A stretch of DNA of 64,000 nt from Deltaproteobacteria bacterium (GTDB taxonomy: Bacteria; Desulfobacterota; Desulfobacteria; Desulfobacterales; C00003060). The stretch is taken from positions 61,742 through 125,741 of the forward strand of contig QMMN01000003.1 of the NCBI GenBank assembly GCA_003647275.1, given 5' to 3'. The position numbers and the translations under genes were made by a program. The notes beneath the pieces are model-generated. The model was not told where the DNA came from. It worked only from the letters and a program-made list of their open reading frames with translations, and did not search any database. Shown one piece after another: positions 26,562 to 35,005 of this stretch (position 1 is the stretch's first letter; each line of letters begins with the position of its first letter).

Positions 26562-28885
26562 CAAGGAATTCGTTCGCGGAAATGATAGATCATGACAACA
26601 ATGAAAAGAAATAAGGTCAGAATAGTTATGCCAATGCCTATTTTGATCGATAACGAGTCAAACACAAAATGGACTACGTGCTGTCCTTCCGGAAGTTGAA
26701 TCACCCGGAAGAGATAATTTCCTCGTAAAATCGGTTTGGGTTGGTCATCGACAAAAGCCTTCCAGCCAGGATAGAAAACTTCGCTCAGGAATAAATACCT
26801 CGCTCCGGGCGAATCGGTTAGAATGACGATTTCATCCGGGCGATATGAGGTAATCGTAGCTCGACCTGTTGCCCCTGGTTTTTGATCCAGGTGCCTGGAA
26901 GGATCAGACAACTGAACACCCTTTTCCAGCAAGACAATCTGGGTTGGATCAAAGTCAGACCTGATTAAATAATCCAACACCTCTTCGCTATTGAGAATCT
27001 TGTAATCCGGCACGATAAATACTCTGGGAAGATAATTTTTTCGAAGTGCGTATTCCCTGGTAGCATAAGAAATTTCATACTTAACATTCAAAAGATCAAT
27101 AAGTCTGCCATTCTCGAGAGGCCGATAATAAAAGATTTGCCATCCTTCGGGAATCGATCCATCGTCGTATTGTTGGTTGATGTATTTATAGTAGCGGTTT
27201 AAAAACAAAGCGCAATAGCCGCCCACGGTCTGATAGCCACAATACATTTCAATATTTGGTCCATAACGAGGGCCATACATTGGGAAAATGCTCCCAACAC
27301 GAAAAATGGTGTTATCCTGTCCTATAGACATATCCAATTGCTGGCGAATAACCTTCAGTTGCTTGATCGCTGTATCTCCGGGCTGGATGACCCCGATGTT
27401 GGCATGCCAAAAGTCGATTAACATCACCAAGATCAGGCAAGCTGACGCAAGTTCCCGCTTGACTCCCCTTTTAAGCCATAGAGATATCACTAGTACACTC
27501 ACGCAGAAAAATATTGTTAGTCTGGAAAATTGATCTTGGATTATGGCGGCAGCCTGCCCCAATCGATCTGGAATGGCTTCTTTCAAAATAAAGGGCGAGA
27601 ACACCTTCAGGGTGGCTTTTTTATCGACCAAAAACAGCACGTCCAATGCGATTAAAAATAATGCAAGAAGGATAATAAAAGTTAACCTTATCCTCCAGGA
27701 CTTCTTGTCGCATGATAAGAGAGAGTCGAATCCTTGGCCGGCAAGTATGCTCAATGAAAGCATCCACAGGATAATAATCTTAGATGGTGCTCTAAAACCA
27801 CTGAATCCGGGAAGAAGATACACAAACCTGTAAATAGGGGTGTGTTTCCCAAGGGCCAATACCAAAGAGATAACCGCTAAAAGTGTACAGAAAAGAAGTT
27901 GGCGTCTTGAATCCCCCTTCTCGTATCTTAGAAAGCACAAACAAATGAAGGGTAAAATTCCAAGATACAAATTTTGTAGTGGAATACTCCAGGGTGTATC
28001 CGCCACCCAATAGTTGTTCTGCGTAAAATTTCCGAAAAAGTGCGGCATAAGTGTGGTGATAAATACTTGAATCGGATAGGACGCTTTGGTTGCCCAGTCA
28101 TAACTATGAAGCGTGGCCCGAAAACTGTTTTGCACGAATTCAAGGGCGGGAATAAGTTGAAGACTTGAGATACCACACCCAAAGACAAAGACCAACAACC
28201 CAGAGATCATGATCGTCCTGATCGAATGACGTCCACTTATGGAGGTGTTGACATGGCATACCAGAAACAGGGAGACCGCCATAAAAGTATAGAACGCGTC
28301 CTGTGGAGCACCCGCCAAGATCTGCACCCCCCAGATAGCGCCAGCTATGGTGGCATGAATAAAGGGTGTCTGTGAGTGCGTGGACCTGTTTAAAAAGAAA
28401 AGGATTAAGGGCATCCACACATAGCTTTGTACCGGACACATCTGGCCGCCATAAAGAACGGCCATGATATAACCATTATATGAAAAGACGATTGCGGCTA
28501 TAAACGCCCCGCTTCTGCTTATGCCAAAGGACCGACAAAGCATATACATGAAAATACCAGAAAGGATCACGTGGACAAACATGGTATAACCATATGCCTT
28601 TTCAGGGGGCAGTATCCAAAAAAGCATATCGATGGGATAAAAAATCGTGGACTCAAAATGAGCCCAAAACGGCATACCGCTGAAAATGTGAGGATTCCAA
28701 AACGGGATGGAATGCTGATACTGAATCTGATTGTAGAGGAATTGTTTCATGGGGAGGTAAATACAGACAAAATCTGATCCCCAAAGAACGTATCCTTTAA
28801 TAATAATGTCTTTAAAGAAGCACAGGGCCACAACAAACAACAGGCCACAAAACAGGAAATCTCTTTTTTTAAGGGATATTGACAT
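26549..28885 (-). CDS. YfhO-family polytopic membrane protein, paralog 2
   Basis: From ATG 28885 the protein has 778 residues (an upstream ATG at 28951 is possible but adds a poor extension). The first loop has GSDFVCIYLPMKQF and IPFWNPHIFSGMPF, matching the first YfhO gene at 22769, and the C-terminal domain repeats LSEVFYPGWKAFVDD. Around 12-13 membrane helices. It is the only minus-strand gene between 16.5 and 43.7 kb, so inversion after duplication is likely. Expected to be a lipid-linked sugar dependent glycosyltransferase; the acceptor is unknown. Confidence 0.75.
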   Translation of the reverse strand: MSISLKKRDFLFCGLLFVVALCFFKDIIIKGYVLWGSDFVCIYLPMKQFLYNQIQYQHSIPFWNPHIFSGMPFWAHFESTIFYPIDMLFWILPPEKAYGYTMFVHVILSGIFMYMLCRSFGISRSGAFIAAIVFSYNGYIMAVLYGGQMCPVQSYVWMPLILFFLNRSTHSQTPFIHATIAGAIWGVQILAGAPQDAFYTFMAVSLFLVCHVNTSISGRHSIRTIMISGLLVFVFGCGISSLQLIPALEFVQNSFRATLHSYDWATKASYPIQVFITTLMPHFFGNFTQNNYWVADTPWSIPLQNLYLGILPFICLCFLRYEKGDSRRQLLFCTLLAVISLVLALGKHTPIYRFVYLLPGFSGFRAPSKIIILWMLSLSILAGQGFDSLLSCDKKSWRIRLTFIILLALFLIALDVLFLVDKKATLKVFSPFILKEAIPDRLGQAAAIIQDQFSRLTIFFCVSVLVISLWLKRGVKRELASACLILVMLIDFWHANIGVIQPGDTAIKQLKVIRQQLDMSIGQDNTIFRVGSIFPMYGPRYGPNIEMYCGYQTVGGYCALFLNRYYKYINQQYDDGSIPEGWQIFYYRPLENGRLIDLLNVKYEISYATREYALRKNYLPRVFIVPDYKILNSEEVLDYLIRSDFDPTQIVLLEKGVQLSDPSRHLDQKPGATGRATITSYRPDEIVILTDSPGARYLFLSEVFYPGWKAFVDDQPKPILRGNYLFRVIQLPEGQHVVHFVFDSLSIKIGIGITILTLFLFIVVMIYHFRERIPCQGR

Positions 28886-29327
28886 AAAGTGAACCTGTCT
28901 GGAATTGCTTGGGCGGGAATCCCTCCAAATCGATCCATACCCACTATACAAACTCTCTGTAAGGACATCAAGCCCATTATGCGCCGTTTTCCCAGACAGG
29001 TATTTTATCTTGGCGATTCAGGCCGCCAGTTTGTCCAACATCAGCATGACCGAAACGATTGGTCCTAAAAAGGCGCCAGGCCTGAGATTTATGGGTTGAT
29101 TAATGTCTGCAATGTTCTTATACTCCTCGACATTTCAAGAAATGATACTGACCGGCTTGCGCCCCGGACGCAAAGTGCTGCCACAAGGCAGAACCCCCAT
29201 CCGGAAGCACGGGGAGGCTTCACAGGAAGGCGCCAAGGAGGACTGGCATATTATGCCTGTTATCATTGGTTGGCCTTTTTATCATCTTGGACGGGCGCAG
29301 CCGGTACGATAACATCGGGGTTAAAAT
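28886..29327. other. Divergent intergenic region with a dispersed structured repeat
   Basis: This 442-bp region separates the minus-strand YfhO gene from the plus-strand GT2 gene. It holds an interrupted inverted repeat CCTGTCTGG (28890) / CCAGACAGG (about 28992) and the three-stem repeat copy B at 29150-29223. No coding frame was convincing. Confidence 0.55.
29150..29223 (+). repeat. Dispersed structured repeat (three-stem element), copy B
   Basis: This copy is 52 of 62 identical to copy A at 8880-8958. The CTGCC/GGCAG hairpin is intact. In the second hairpin one pair changes from C-G to T-A (compensatory), two pairs are lost, and the GGAA loop is kept. It lies about 105 bp upstream of the GT2 start at 29328. 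Confidence 0.65.
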
Positions 29328-30080
29328 ATGGAAAAAGCGGATAAGCATGAAGTCCTCATCGTTATCCCAACCTATAATGAAGCCGAAAACATAGAAGCCC
29401 TTGTCAGGGCGATCAAAGGTATCAGGCTCCCGCTCGATGTCCTTGTGGTGGATGATGCCTCACCCGATGGCACAGGCGAAATCGTTGAACGCCTGATGCG
29501 TCAATTTGAGGGCCTCTTTGTACTCCACCGGCCCAAGAAAATGGGCCTGGGCACGGCATATATAGCGGGCTTTCAGTATGCTCTGGCTCACAGATATAAA
29601 ATGATTATGACCATGGATTCGGATTTTTCGCACCATCCGCGCTATATTCCCGATCTACTCGCACAAAGCACGGCCTATGACATTGTCATCGGGTCAAGGT
29701 ATGTGCCTGGTGGCGGCGTTCAAAACTGGAGCATCATTCGACGGGCTGTAAGCTTTGTTGCCAACAAGCTGGCTAGAGCAATCCTGGGCCTCTCCAGCTA
29801 TGACAACACGGCTGGGTTTCGTCTTTACAATCGCAGAGTCCTGGAAGCCATACATTTTGATCGCATCCAGTCGAATGGATATGCTTTCTTGGTAGAGATG
29901 CTTTATTTGTGCAAGAAAAGCCATTTTAATATCGGTGAAGTGCCTATTATTTTCGAGGACCGGAGGGTCGGTAAGTCAAAAATATCAAAGACAGAAATTC
30001 TCATGGCCATGAAAACTTTGGCCATATATGGCTTTGATCGATTAGGGTCACGCACTGGCCAGGCAGGCAAAAGAAGTTAG
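29328..30080 (+). CDS. Polyprenol monophosphomannose synthase-like GT2 (DPM1 type)
   Basis: This 250-residue soluble GT-A enzyme closely follows the DPM1/Ppm1 pattern: VIPTYNEAENI, VVDDASPDGTGE, MGLGTAYIAGF, the metal site MDSDFSHHP near residue 93, and GSRYVPGGGVQNW. It should make polyprenyl-phosphate mannose, the donor for GT-C enzymes. Its stop overlaps the start of a GT39-like gene, giving a synthase-transferase pair in one operon. The mannose specificity is inferred from family likeness. Confidence 0.87.
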   Translation: MEKADKHEVLIVIPTYNEAENIEALVRAIKGIRLPLDVLVVDDASPDGTGEIVERLMRQFEGLFVLHRPKKMGLGTAYIAGFQYALAHRYKMIMTMDSDFSHHPRYIPDLLAQSTAYDIVIGSRYVPGGGVQNWSIIRRAVSFVANKLARAILGLSSYDNTAGFRLYNRRVLEAIHFDRIQSNGYAFLVEMLYLCKKSHFNIGEVPIIFEDRRVGKSKISKTEILMAMKTLAIYGFDRLGSRTGQAGKRS

Positions 30081-30082
30081 TG

Positions 30083-31738
30083 ATGCCCCTCGCACCCATG
30101 GCAGCGGGTCTTGCGGCAGAAAGCAAAGCGGTCAATTCGGACATATCGAAACCAATGACACAATACTGGACGACAATCCGAGATTCCTTTTCCAAAAACC
30201 GGTTTTTCTTGCCGCTTATTATCGGCAGCCTCGGCTTTACGGTTCGCCTGATCCATTTGAACAGTTACGTCTCGTATCCAGCTTTCGACCTCCCTCTAGG
30301 CGGCCATGCCGCCTACGTGAAAATAGCAATCAAGATCCTTGAAGGGGACCTGTTGGGTGGCAATCAGATATTTTATGATAATAGCCCGATTTACGCCTAC
30401 ATATTGGCCGCTATCTTCAAAGTCTTTGGCTTTGATTTCTCCGCTGTTCGCTTTATACAAATCGTGGTGGGGAGCCTAAATTGTGTTCTAATCGGATTGA
30501 TAACACGGCGTTATTTTGGCCTCCGATCCGCATGGATTGCCGGGCTCGTTGCGGCCGTCTATGGCCCTTTCATATTTTATGACGGAGAGATTATCGTTCT
30601 TTCCTGGGTCATCTGCTTCTCCCTTCTTGGCATCCTTCTGATCAGCACCACAGATCTCATTCCCAACCCCAAAGACCTCCTGATCGCTGGAATATGTTTA
30701 GGGGCTGCCATCATGGGACGCCCCAACCTCATCCTTTTCCCTGTCCTGCTATCCTTTTACTTTCTCTTGGTGTGGAATAAAATCAGCCTGGGAAAAAGAA
30801 TGAAGTATTATGCAATATTCTCCATAGGTGTCATGCTTATTCCAGCCATGTTTACCTTGCGAAATTATGCAGTCTCAAGACAGGTCGTCTTCCTGACACC
30901 ATCTGGTGGGCATAATTTTTATTTTGGCCACAACAAGGACGCCTCTCCCGTATTTGACATGAAGTTCAGTTTCATGGGCTCTATCTTTTTAAAGTATAAA
31001 GAGATTGCCGAAAACGAACTCAATAAGCCGTTAACCGACATGGAAGCATCTCGATACTGGTATAGGAAAGGCATTGATTTCATCATCGAGAACCCTTTGG
31101 AGGAAGCTAGGCTGATATTCAAAAAGATCCTTTTTTTTATGAACGACGTCGAAGTGCCAACCTATTTTAACTATTATTTTAACCGCCAGTACTCGATAGT
31201 ATTGAAGCATTGGCCCATCAGCTTTGGCACAATCATCCCCTTTTCGGTTTTAGGCATCCTCGCTAGCTTGAGGAACTGGCGTCGGCATACTGTGCTTTAT
31301 CTCTATGTCGCCACAACATTGCTGTCCGTGGTAATTTTCTTTGTTATTTCCAGGACACGCTTGCCTGCAGTTCCAATCCTAATCGGATTTGCCGGATTCG
31401 GTGTTTCAAAAATATTGGACGCCTTGCTCCATAAAAATTGGAAAATCTTTTTACTATCATTTACAGTCATACTTTTCGTTTACTTTGTCACATACCAAAA
31501 CCTAGTGCAATTGAACTTTGCCAGATCGTATAATCATCTGGGCGTGGTTTACTGGTATAAGAACAAGATCCCGGAGGCCGAGCGCGCCTTCCGGATGGCC
31601 ATGCAACTTCAACGAAATTTTGAATATCCCCTGCTCAATCTCATCCACATGTATGAAAAACAAGGAAAGAAAGAAAAGGTGGATCTGTACCGGAAATTGC
31701 ACGAGGACTGGAAAAAGCAATGGCAACAGGCACAATAG
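30083..31738 (+). CDS. GT39-like polytopic glycosyltransferase with short TPR tail
   Basis: This protein of about 551 residues has roughly ten membrane helices and a C-terminal 60-residue tail resembling one to two TPRs (YNHLGVVYWYKNKIPEAERAF). The long first loop with FDLPLGGHAAYVKIA replaces the usual acidic motif region. Start is ATG 30083 (or the adjacent GTG 30080), overlapping the stop of the DPM1-like gene, so the two are translationally coupled. A role in moving mannose from its lipid carrier to an exported acceptor is inferred. Confidence 0.75.
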   Translation: MPLAPMAAGLAAESKAVNSDISKPMTQYWTTIRDSFSKNRFFLPLIIGSLGFTVRLIHLNSYVSYPAFDLPLGGHAAYVKIAIKILEGDLLGGNQIFYDNSPIYAYILAAIFKVFGFDFSAVRFIQIVVGSLNCVLIGLITRRYFGLRSAWIAGLVAAVYGPFIFYDGEIIVLSWVICFSLLGILLISTTDLIPNPKDLLIAGICLGAAIMGRPNLILFPVLLSFYFLLVWNKISLGKRMKYYAIFSIGVMLIPAMFTLRNYAVSRQVVFLTPSGGHNFYFGHNKDASPVFDMKFSFMGSIFLKYKEIAENELNKPLTDMEASRYWYRKGIDFIIENPLEEARLIFKKILFFMNDVEVPTYFNYYFNRQYSIVLKHWPISFGTIIPFSVLGILASLRNWRRHTVLYLYVATTLLSVVIFFVISRTRLPAVPILIGFAGFGVSKILDALLHKNWKIFLLSFTVILFVYFVTYQNLVQLNFARSYNHLGVVYWYKNKIPEAERAFRMAMQLQRNFEYPLLNLIHMYEKQGKKEKVDLYRKLHEDWKKQWQQAQ

Positions 31739-31778
31739 ATGATTAGCCCGTTACATTGGGATGCTTTTGAACAATGAC

Positions 31779-31991
31779 TAGAGGCTATTTCAAAACCCTT
31801 TGACGACTCATTTTGGCCATTTTTGCAAAAAGTTCTTAGTGAAGCGAAGCGTCAAAAAATTGTAACTGTTTGAGGGCGTTAGCCCGAGTTAGCGCATGGC
31901 TTCACTCCGTGCTACAATTTTAGCGAAGCGAGCTTAGAACTTTCAAAAATGGCTGAACAGACCAAGGAAAAGGGTTTTGAAATAGCTTGTA
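31779..31991. mobile_element. MITE-like fold-back element, copy 2
   Basis: This element is flanked by TA on both sides, with near-identical termini to the 2729 copy (left end has one substitution, GAGGCTATTT). Internal blocks match copy 1 closely, including GTCAAAAAATTGTAACTGTT. It lacks the 113-bp GC-rich segment of copy 1 and instead has about 20 extra bases near 31891-31911. No coding capacity. Confidence 0.85.
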
Positions 31992-32068
31992 CGCTCTGTT
32001 CTATGGAACACGACTTTTTCATGACCATGATACCAGTTTGCATGGACGTCGCATCCGCGGAAAACTTA

Positions 32069-32099
32069 TTGACAAGATCTATCAATTTGATTTTATGAT
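32069..32099 (+). promoter_or_regulatory. Putative sigma-70 promoter
   Basis: TTGACA (32069-32074) and TATGAT (32094-32099) are separated by 19 bp, slightly long. TTTATG at 32092 gives the ideal 17-bp spacing but a poorer box. It would drive the genes from 32255 onwards. Confidence 0.35.
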
Positions 32100-32254
32100 A
32101 CTTCTCAAAAGTCACGGCATGCTGAATTGTGACGCGACAAAGGTTTTGATATGGGCACAGTTATTGAAAAAAACATGAGCAAACCACAGTTTTCGGTCTC
32201 ATACGCTGAGGCATTGCACAGTCAGCTTGAAATGCATGACACGCGGGCGAATCC

Positions 32255-32920
32255 ATGAAGAATTCTGTCAGATATTTTTTCAGAAGGCCATCTGTAAGAG
32301 TGACCTCTGTTGCTATGGGTCTGTGCTTTGTCGTATTGGCTATGGTCTGGGCACGGGCCTTTTATGGTTCAAAGCAGGCCTATCAAGAAGGAGAAGCATA
32401 TTTTAAGAAACACCAATATATTAAAGCCATCACGTTTTTTGATCGTTCCATTCACTGGTATACGCCCTTTAATCCTTATGTGCGCCAATCAGCACAGCGT
32501 CTCTGGGAGATAGGCGTCCAAGCCGAGCAAGAAGGTGATATCCGACTCGCTCTCATTGCCATCCGTACCATAAGGCGGGGCTTTTTTTCTGCCAGGAGTT
32601 TTTATACTCCGGGAAAAGATTGGATCAGCAAGTGCGATACAAAAATCACCTCATTAATGGCCAAGGAGCTAGAGGGCCAATCACTGAAAGAGAAGGTGGC
32701 TGTGCCTTGTGCCGGGCGAAAAAATCCAGAACCGGATATTTTCTGGACGCTTATCCTTGAAGTAGGTTTTCTTGGATGGATCGGATCTGTCATCGGTTTT
32801 TTGATGCATGCATTGACCCGGGGGGATCCCCCTCAGCTTAAATCCAGGCCCGCCATCCTCTGGGGTATGATGATTATCATCTTCTATACCTTGTGGATTA
32901 TTGGAATGATGAGAGCGTAG
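32255..32920 (+). CDS. Uncharacterised two-helix membrane protein with TPR-like domain
   Basis: This 221-residue protein is not recognised as a named family. It has a membrane helix near residues 18-35, a helical extracytoplasmic region with one TPR-like unit (AYQEGEAYFKKHQYIKAITFF), and two more hydrophobic segments near 165-185 and 200-218. It lies upstream of a small membrane protein and a GT-C gene on the same strand, so it may assist glycan transfer. No catalytic motif was seen. Confidence 0.65.
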   Translation: MKNSVRYFFRRPSVRVTSVAMGLCFVVLAMVWARAFYGSKQAYQEGEAYFKKHQYIKAITFFDRSIHWYTPFNPYVRQSAQRLWEIGVQAEQEGDIRLALIAIRTIRRGFFSARSFYTPGKDWISKCDTKITSLMAKELEGQSLKEKVAVPCAGRKNPEPDIFWTLILEVGFLGWIGSVIGFLMHALTRGDPPQLKSRPAILWGMMIIIFYTLWIIGMMRA

Positions 32921-32933
32921 ACAGCTGTGACAA

Positions 32934-32965
32934 TGAGTCGTCAAAGGATTTTGAAACAGCTTCTA
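32934..32965 (-). repeat. Solo terminus of the MITE-like element
   Basis: Read on the minus strand this matches the left end of copy 1 at 30 of 32 bases, including the flanking TA. No second terminus lies nearby. It is located just after the stop of the 221-residue protein gene. Confidence 0.7.
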
Positions 32966-32994
32966 TCGCAAATGATGAAATTGATAAACAGCCC

Positions 32995-33174
32995 ATGGTA
33001 TTCAACAGTCTCTTAATTGTGTGTGGAATCTTCTTAATTGCTTCTGGTATCTGGGGCGCTTTCAAAAAACATCCCCCTATGGATACGCTTGGCGCATTTC
33101 TTGCTTTGATAGGATTGATAGCCTCCCTTGTTGGTGTCTTGCTCATTTGTGTGCCCGGTTTTTTCGCATCGTAA
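32995..33174 (+). CDS. Small two-helix membrane protein
   Basis: A 59-residue protein from ATG 32995 made almost entirely of two hydrophobic helices (LLIVCGIFLIASG and GAFLALIGLIASLVG) joined by a short KKHPP loop. The frame is open to 32893, but that extension overlaps the solo MITE end and is probably not translated. Its stop directly abuts the next gene. Function unknown; small size and position suggest a subunit or accessory of the GT-C enzyme downstream. Confidence 0.5.
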   Translation: MVFNSLLIVCGIFLIASGIWGAFKKHPPMDTLGAFLALIGLIASLVGVLLICVPGFFAS

Positions 33175-34995
33175 ATGGAAACGGGTTTTTCAAAACGCTC
33201 AATTCGAATTCTTAACCCAGAAAGTCTCTGGTCATCTAGGGCTCACCGAGCTGCCTATTATGCTCTGCTGCTCGCCCTGTTTTCACATATCCTGGTTGTT
33301 GGGCTCTTGTGTTCCACGCCACCCATATCCAGAGACGCCCTAATCCATCATCTGGCCATTCCCAAACTCTGGCTCAAGCATGGCGGATTTTATGAAACCC
33401 CATGGGCGCTATACTCGTATTATCCCATGAATATTGATCTCCTTTATCTTGTGGCCCTCTATTTTAAGAATGATATAGCCCCCAAGTTTATCCATTTTGC
33501 CTTTAGCCTCGGGACAGGATTGTTAGTGTACCTTTACCTAAAGAAAAGACTGACCCGAAACTGGGGGCTGCTAGGTATGTTAGTTTATATCAGTACGCCC
33601 ATTGTCATCCGGCTGTCAGCGTCAGCTTATGTTGATTTGGGATTGGTCTTTTTTACCACGGCCGGGTTACTGGCCTTTATCCGGTGGCGGGATGGTAATT
33701 ACGAGGATTTAAGATGGCTTGTCCTGTCAGCCATGTCCATGGGCCTCGCACTGGGAACAAAGTACAGTGCCCTGTTGGCTTTCTTCTTCTTAAACTTGAT
33801 GGTCGTTTATTACTATGCCAGGCATCGCAGGCATCAAGTTACTGCCGTCAAGTATGGTGTCATGTTCTTTCTCGTTGCCGCCATCATTGCTAGCCCGTGG
33901 TATGTCAAAAACCACCTTTTAACTGGGAACCCCTTTTACCCTCTCTTTGACAGCTTTTTCAACCCTTCCCATTACGTGGGGGGTAGAGAACAGGGAGGGA
34001 CGCTCGGTTTTTTCCAAAGACGTGCACTCATGTATGGGGAAGGCTTTTGGGCCACCCTTTCTATTCCGCTCCGCATGTTTTTTCAGGGAAAGGATGATAC
34101 CTATCAATATTTTGACGGGATTCTGAACCCGATTCTCATTGTGTTCCTGCCATTCTCCCTGACAAATAAAGATTTTAGGAGAGACAAAATATTTTTTGTT
34201 ACATTCTCAGGATTCTTTATGATCATGGCCTTTTTTCTAACAGCCAAGCAGGTTAGATACATTCTCCCTGTTGTCCCGTTTCTCGCTATACTCGCTGTAA
34301 TGGGTATAAAAAATATCCTGGACAAACTGATTCGTCCTACGCCATCCACCCCCCCGCAGATAAAAGAAAAGTTACAGAAATTGCATTCCGCTTTTCTGTA
34401 TATAGGCTATATCGCTTTTATTTCAATTGTAGGAATACTGCTGATATTTAACTTTGTATACCTGAAAAACCAGGTTGCAAATATCCGGCCCTTAAAATAT
34501 ATTCTAAACAAAGAAAGTAGAGTAGATTTTTTGAGTCGCCACCTTGCAAGCTATCCAGCCATGGACTATATAAACAACCACACCACAGCTGAAGCCAAGG
34601 TTTTTCTCATGTTTGTCGGCAATCGAGGCTATTACCTAAACCGCTCTTACTGTCACGACCGCTCCTTTGGCATGAATACCCTTAATACATTGGTAAGAGC
34701 CAGTCAGGGTGAATATAATTTTCTATCCTGCTTAAAATCGCTGGGGTGCACCCATATCTTGGTACGAATGACGCTATTCAATAAATACTTGCAAGATAAC
34801 TTCAAAAATAAGGAGGTTTTACGTTTCCTGAACCTCACAAAAAATTACTGGAAGCCAATTTATGAATCAAGTGGATATACAGTATATGAGATATTGCACG
34901 ATGTTGAAAGCTTGCGCCGCTCAGCTCGGGAAGGCTTACCTTGTAATAATCCCTGCAGCTCGCGTGACGCAGATGTGAATCTCACATATTCCTGA
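33175..34995 (+). CDS. GT-C-type polytopic glycosyltransferase
   Basis: This 606-residue protein has about 11-12 membrane helices and an extracytoplasmic C-terminal region. The first loop has ISRDALIHHLAIPKLW, placing an acidic residue and histidines where GT39/GT83-like enzymes bind the lipid-sugar phosphate. YYPMNIDLLYL and LGTKYSALLAF resemble bacterial GT39 relatives. It begins at the base after the small membrane protein stop. Substrate is unknown. Confidence 0.7.
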   Translation: METGFSKRSIRILNPESLWSSRAHRAAYYALLLALFSHILVVGLLCSTPPISRDALIHHLAIPKLWLKHGGFYETPWALYSYYPMNIDLLYLVALYFKNDIAPKFIHFAFSLGTGLLVYLYLKKRLTRNWGLLGMLVYISTPIVIRLSASAYVDLGLVFFTTAGLLAFIRWRDGNYEDLRWLVLSAMSMGLALGTKYSALLAFFFLNLMVVYYYARHRRHQVTAVKYGVMFFLVAAIIASPWYVKNHLLTGNPFYPLFDSFFNPSHYVGGREQGGTLGFFQRRALMYGEGFWATLSIPLRMFFQGKDDTYQYFDGILNPILIVFLPFSLTNKDFRRDKIFFVTFSGFFMIMAFFLTAKQVRYILPVVPFLAILAVMGIKNILDKLIRPTPSTPPQIKEKLQKLHSAFLYIGYIAFISIVGILLIFNFVYLKNQVANIRPLKYILNKESRVDFLSRHLASYPAMDYINNHTTAEAKVFLMFVGNRGYYLNRSYCHDRSFGMNTLNTLVRASQGEYNFLSCLKSLGCTHILVRMTLFNKYLQDNFKNKEVLRFLNLTKNYWKPIYESSGYTVYEILHDVESLRRSAREGLPCNNPCSSRDADVNLTYS

Positions 34996-35005
34996 AAGGC
35001 CTCCT

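Larger units (their letters stand above)
31739..32254. other. Intergenic region with MITE-like element and putative promoter
   Basis: This 516-bp gap contains the MITE-like copy 2 (31779-31991) and, downstream, a possible promoter at 32069-32099. Remaining sequence is unremarkable. A 63-codon frame at 31987-32178 lacks a ribosome site and family features and was not called. Confidence 0.6.

Noticed and set aside
31987..32178. 63-codon frame after MITE copy 2
   Set aside because: No ribosome site, no recognisable features, and it begins inside the repeat end.
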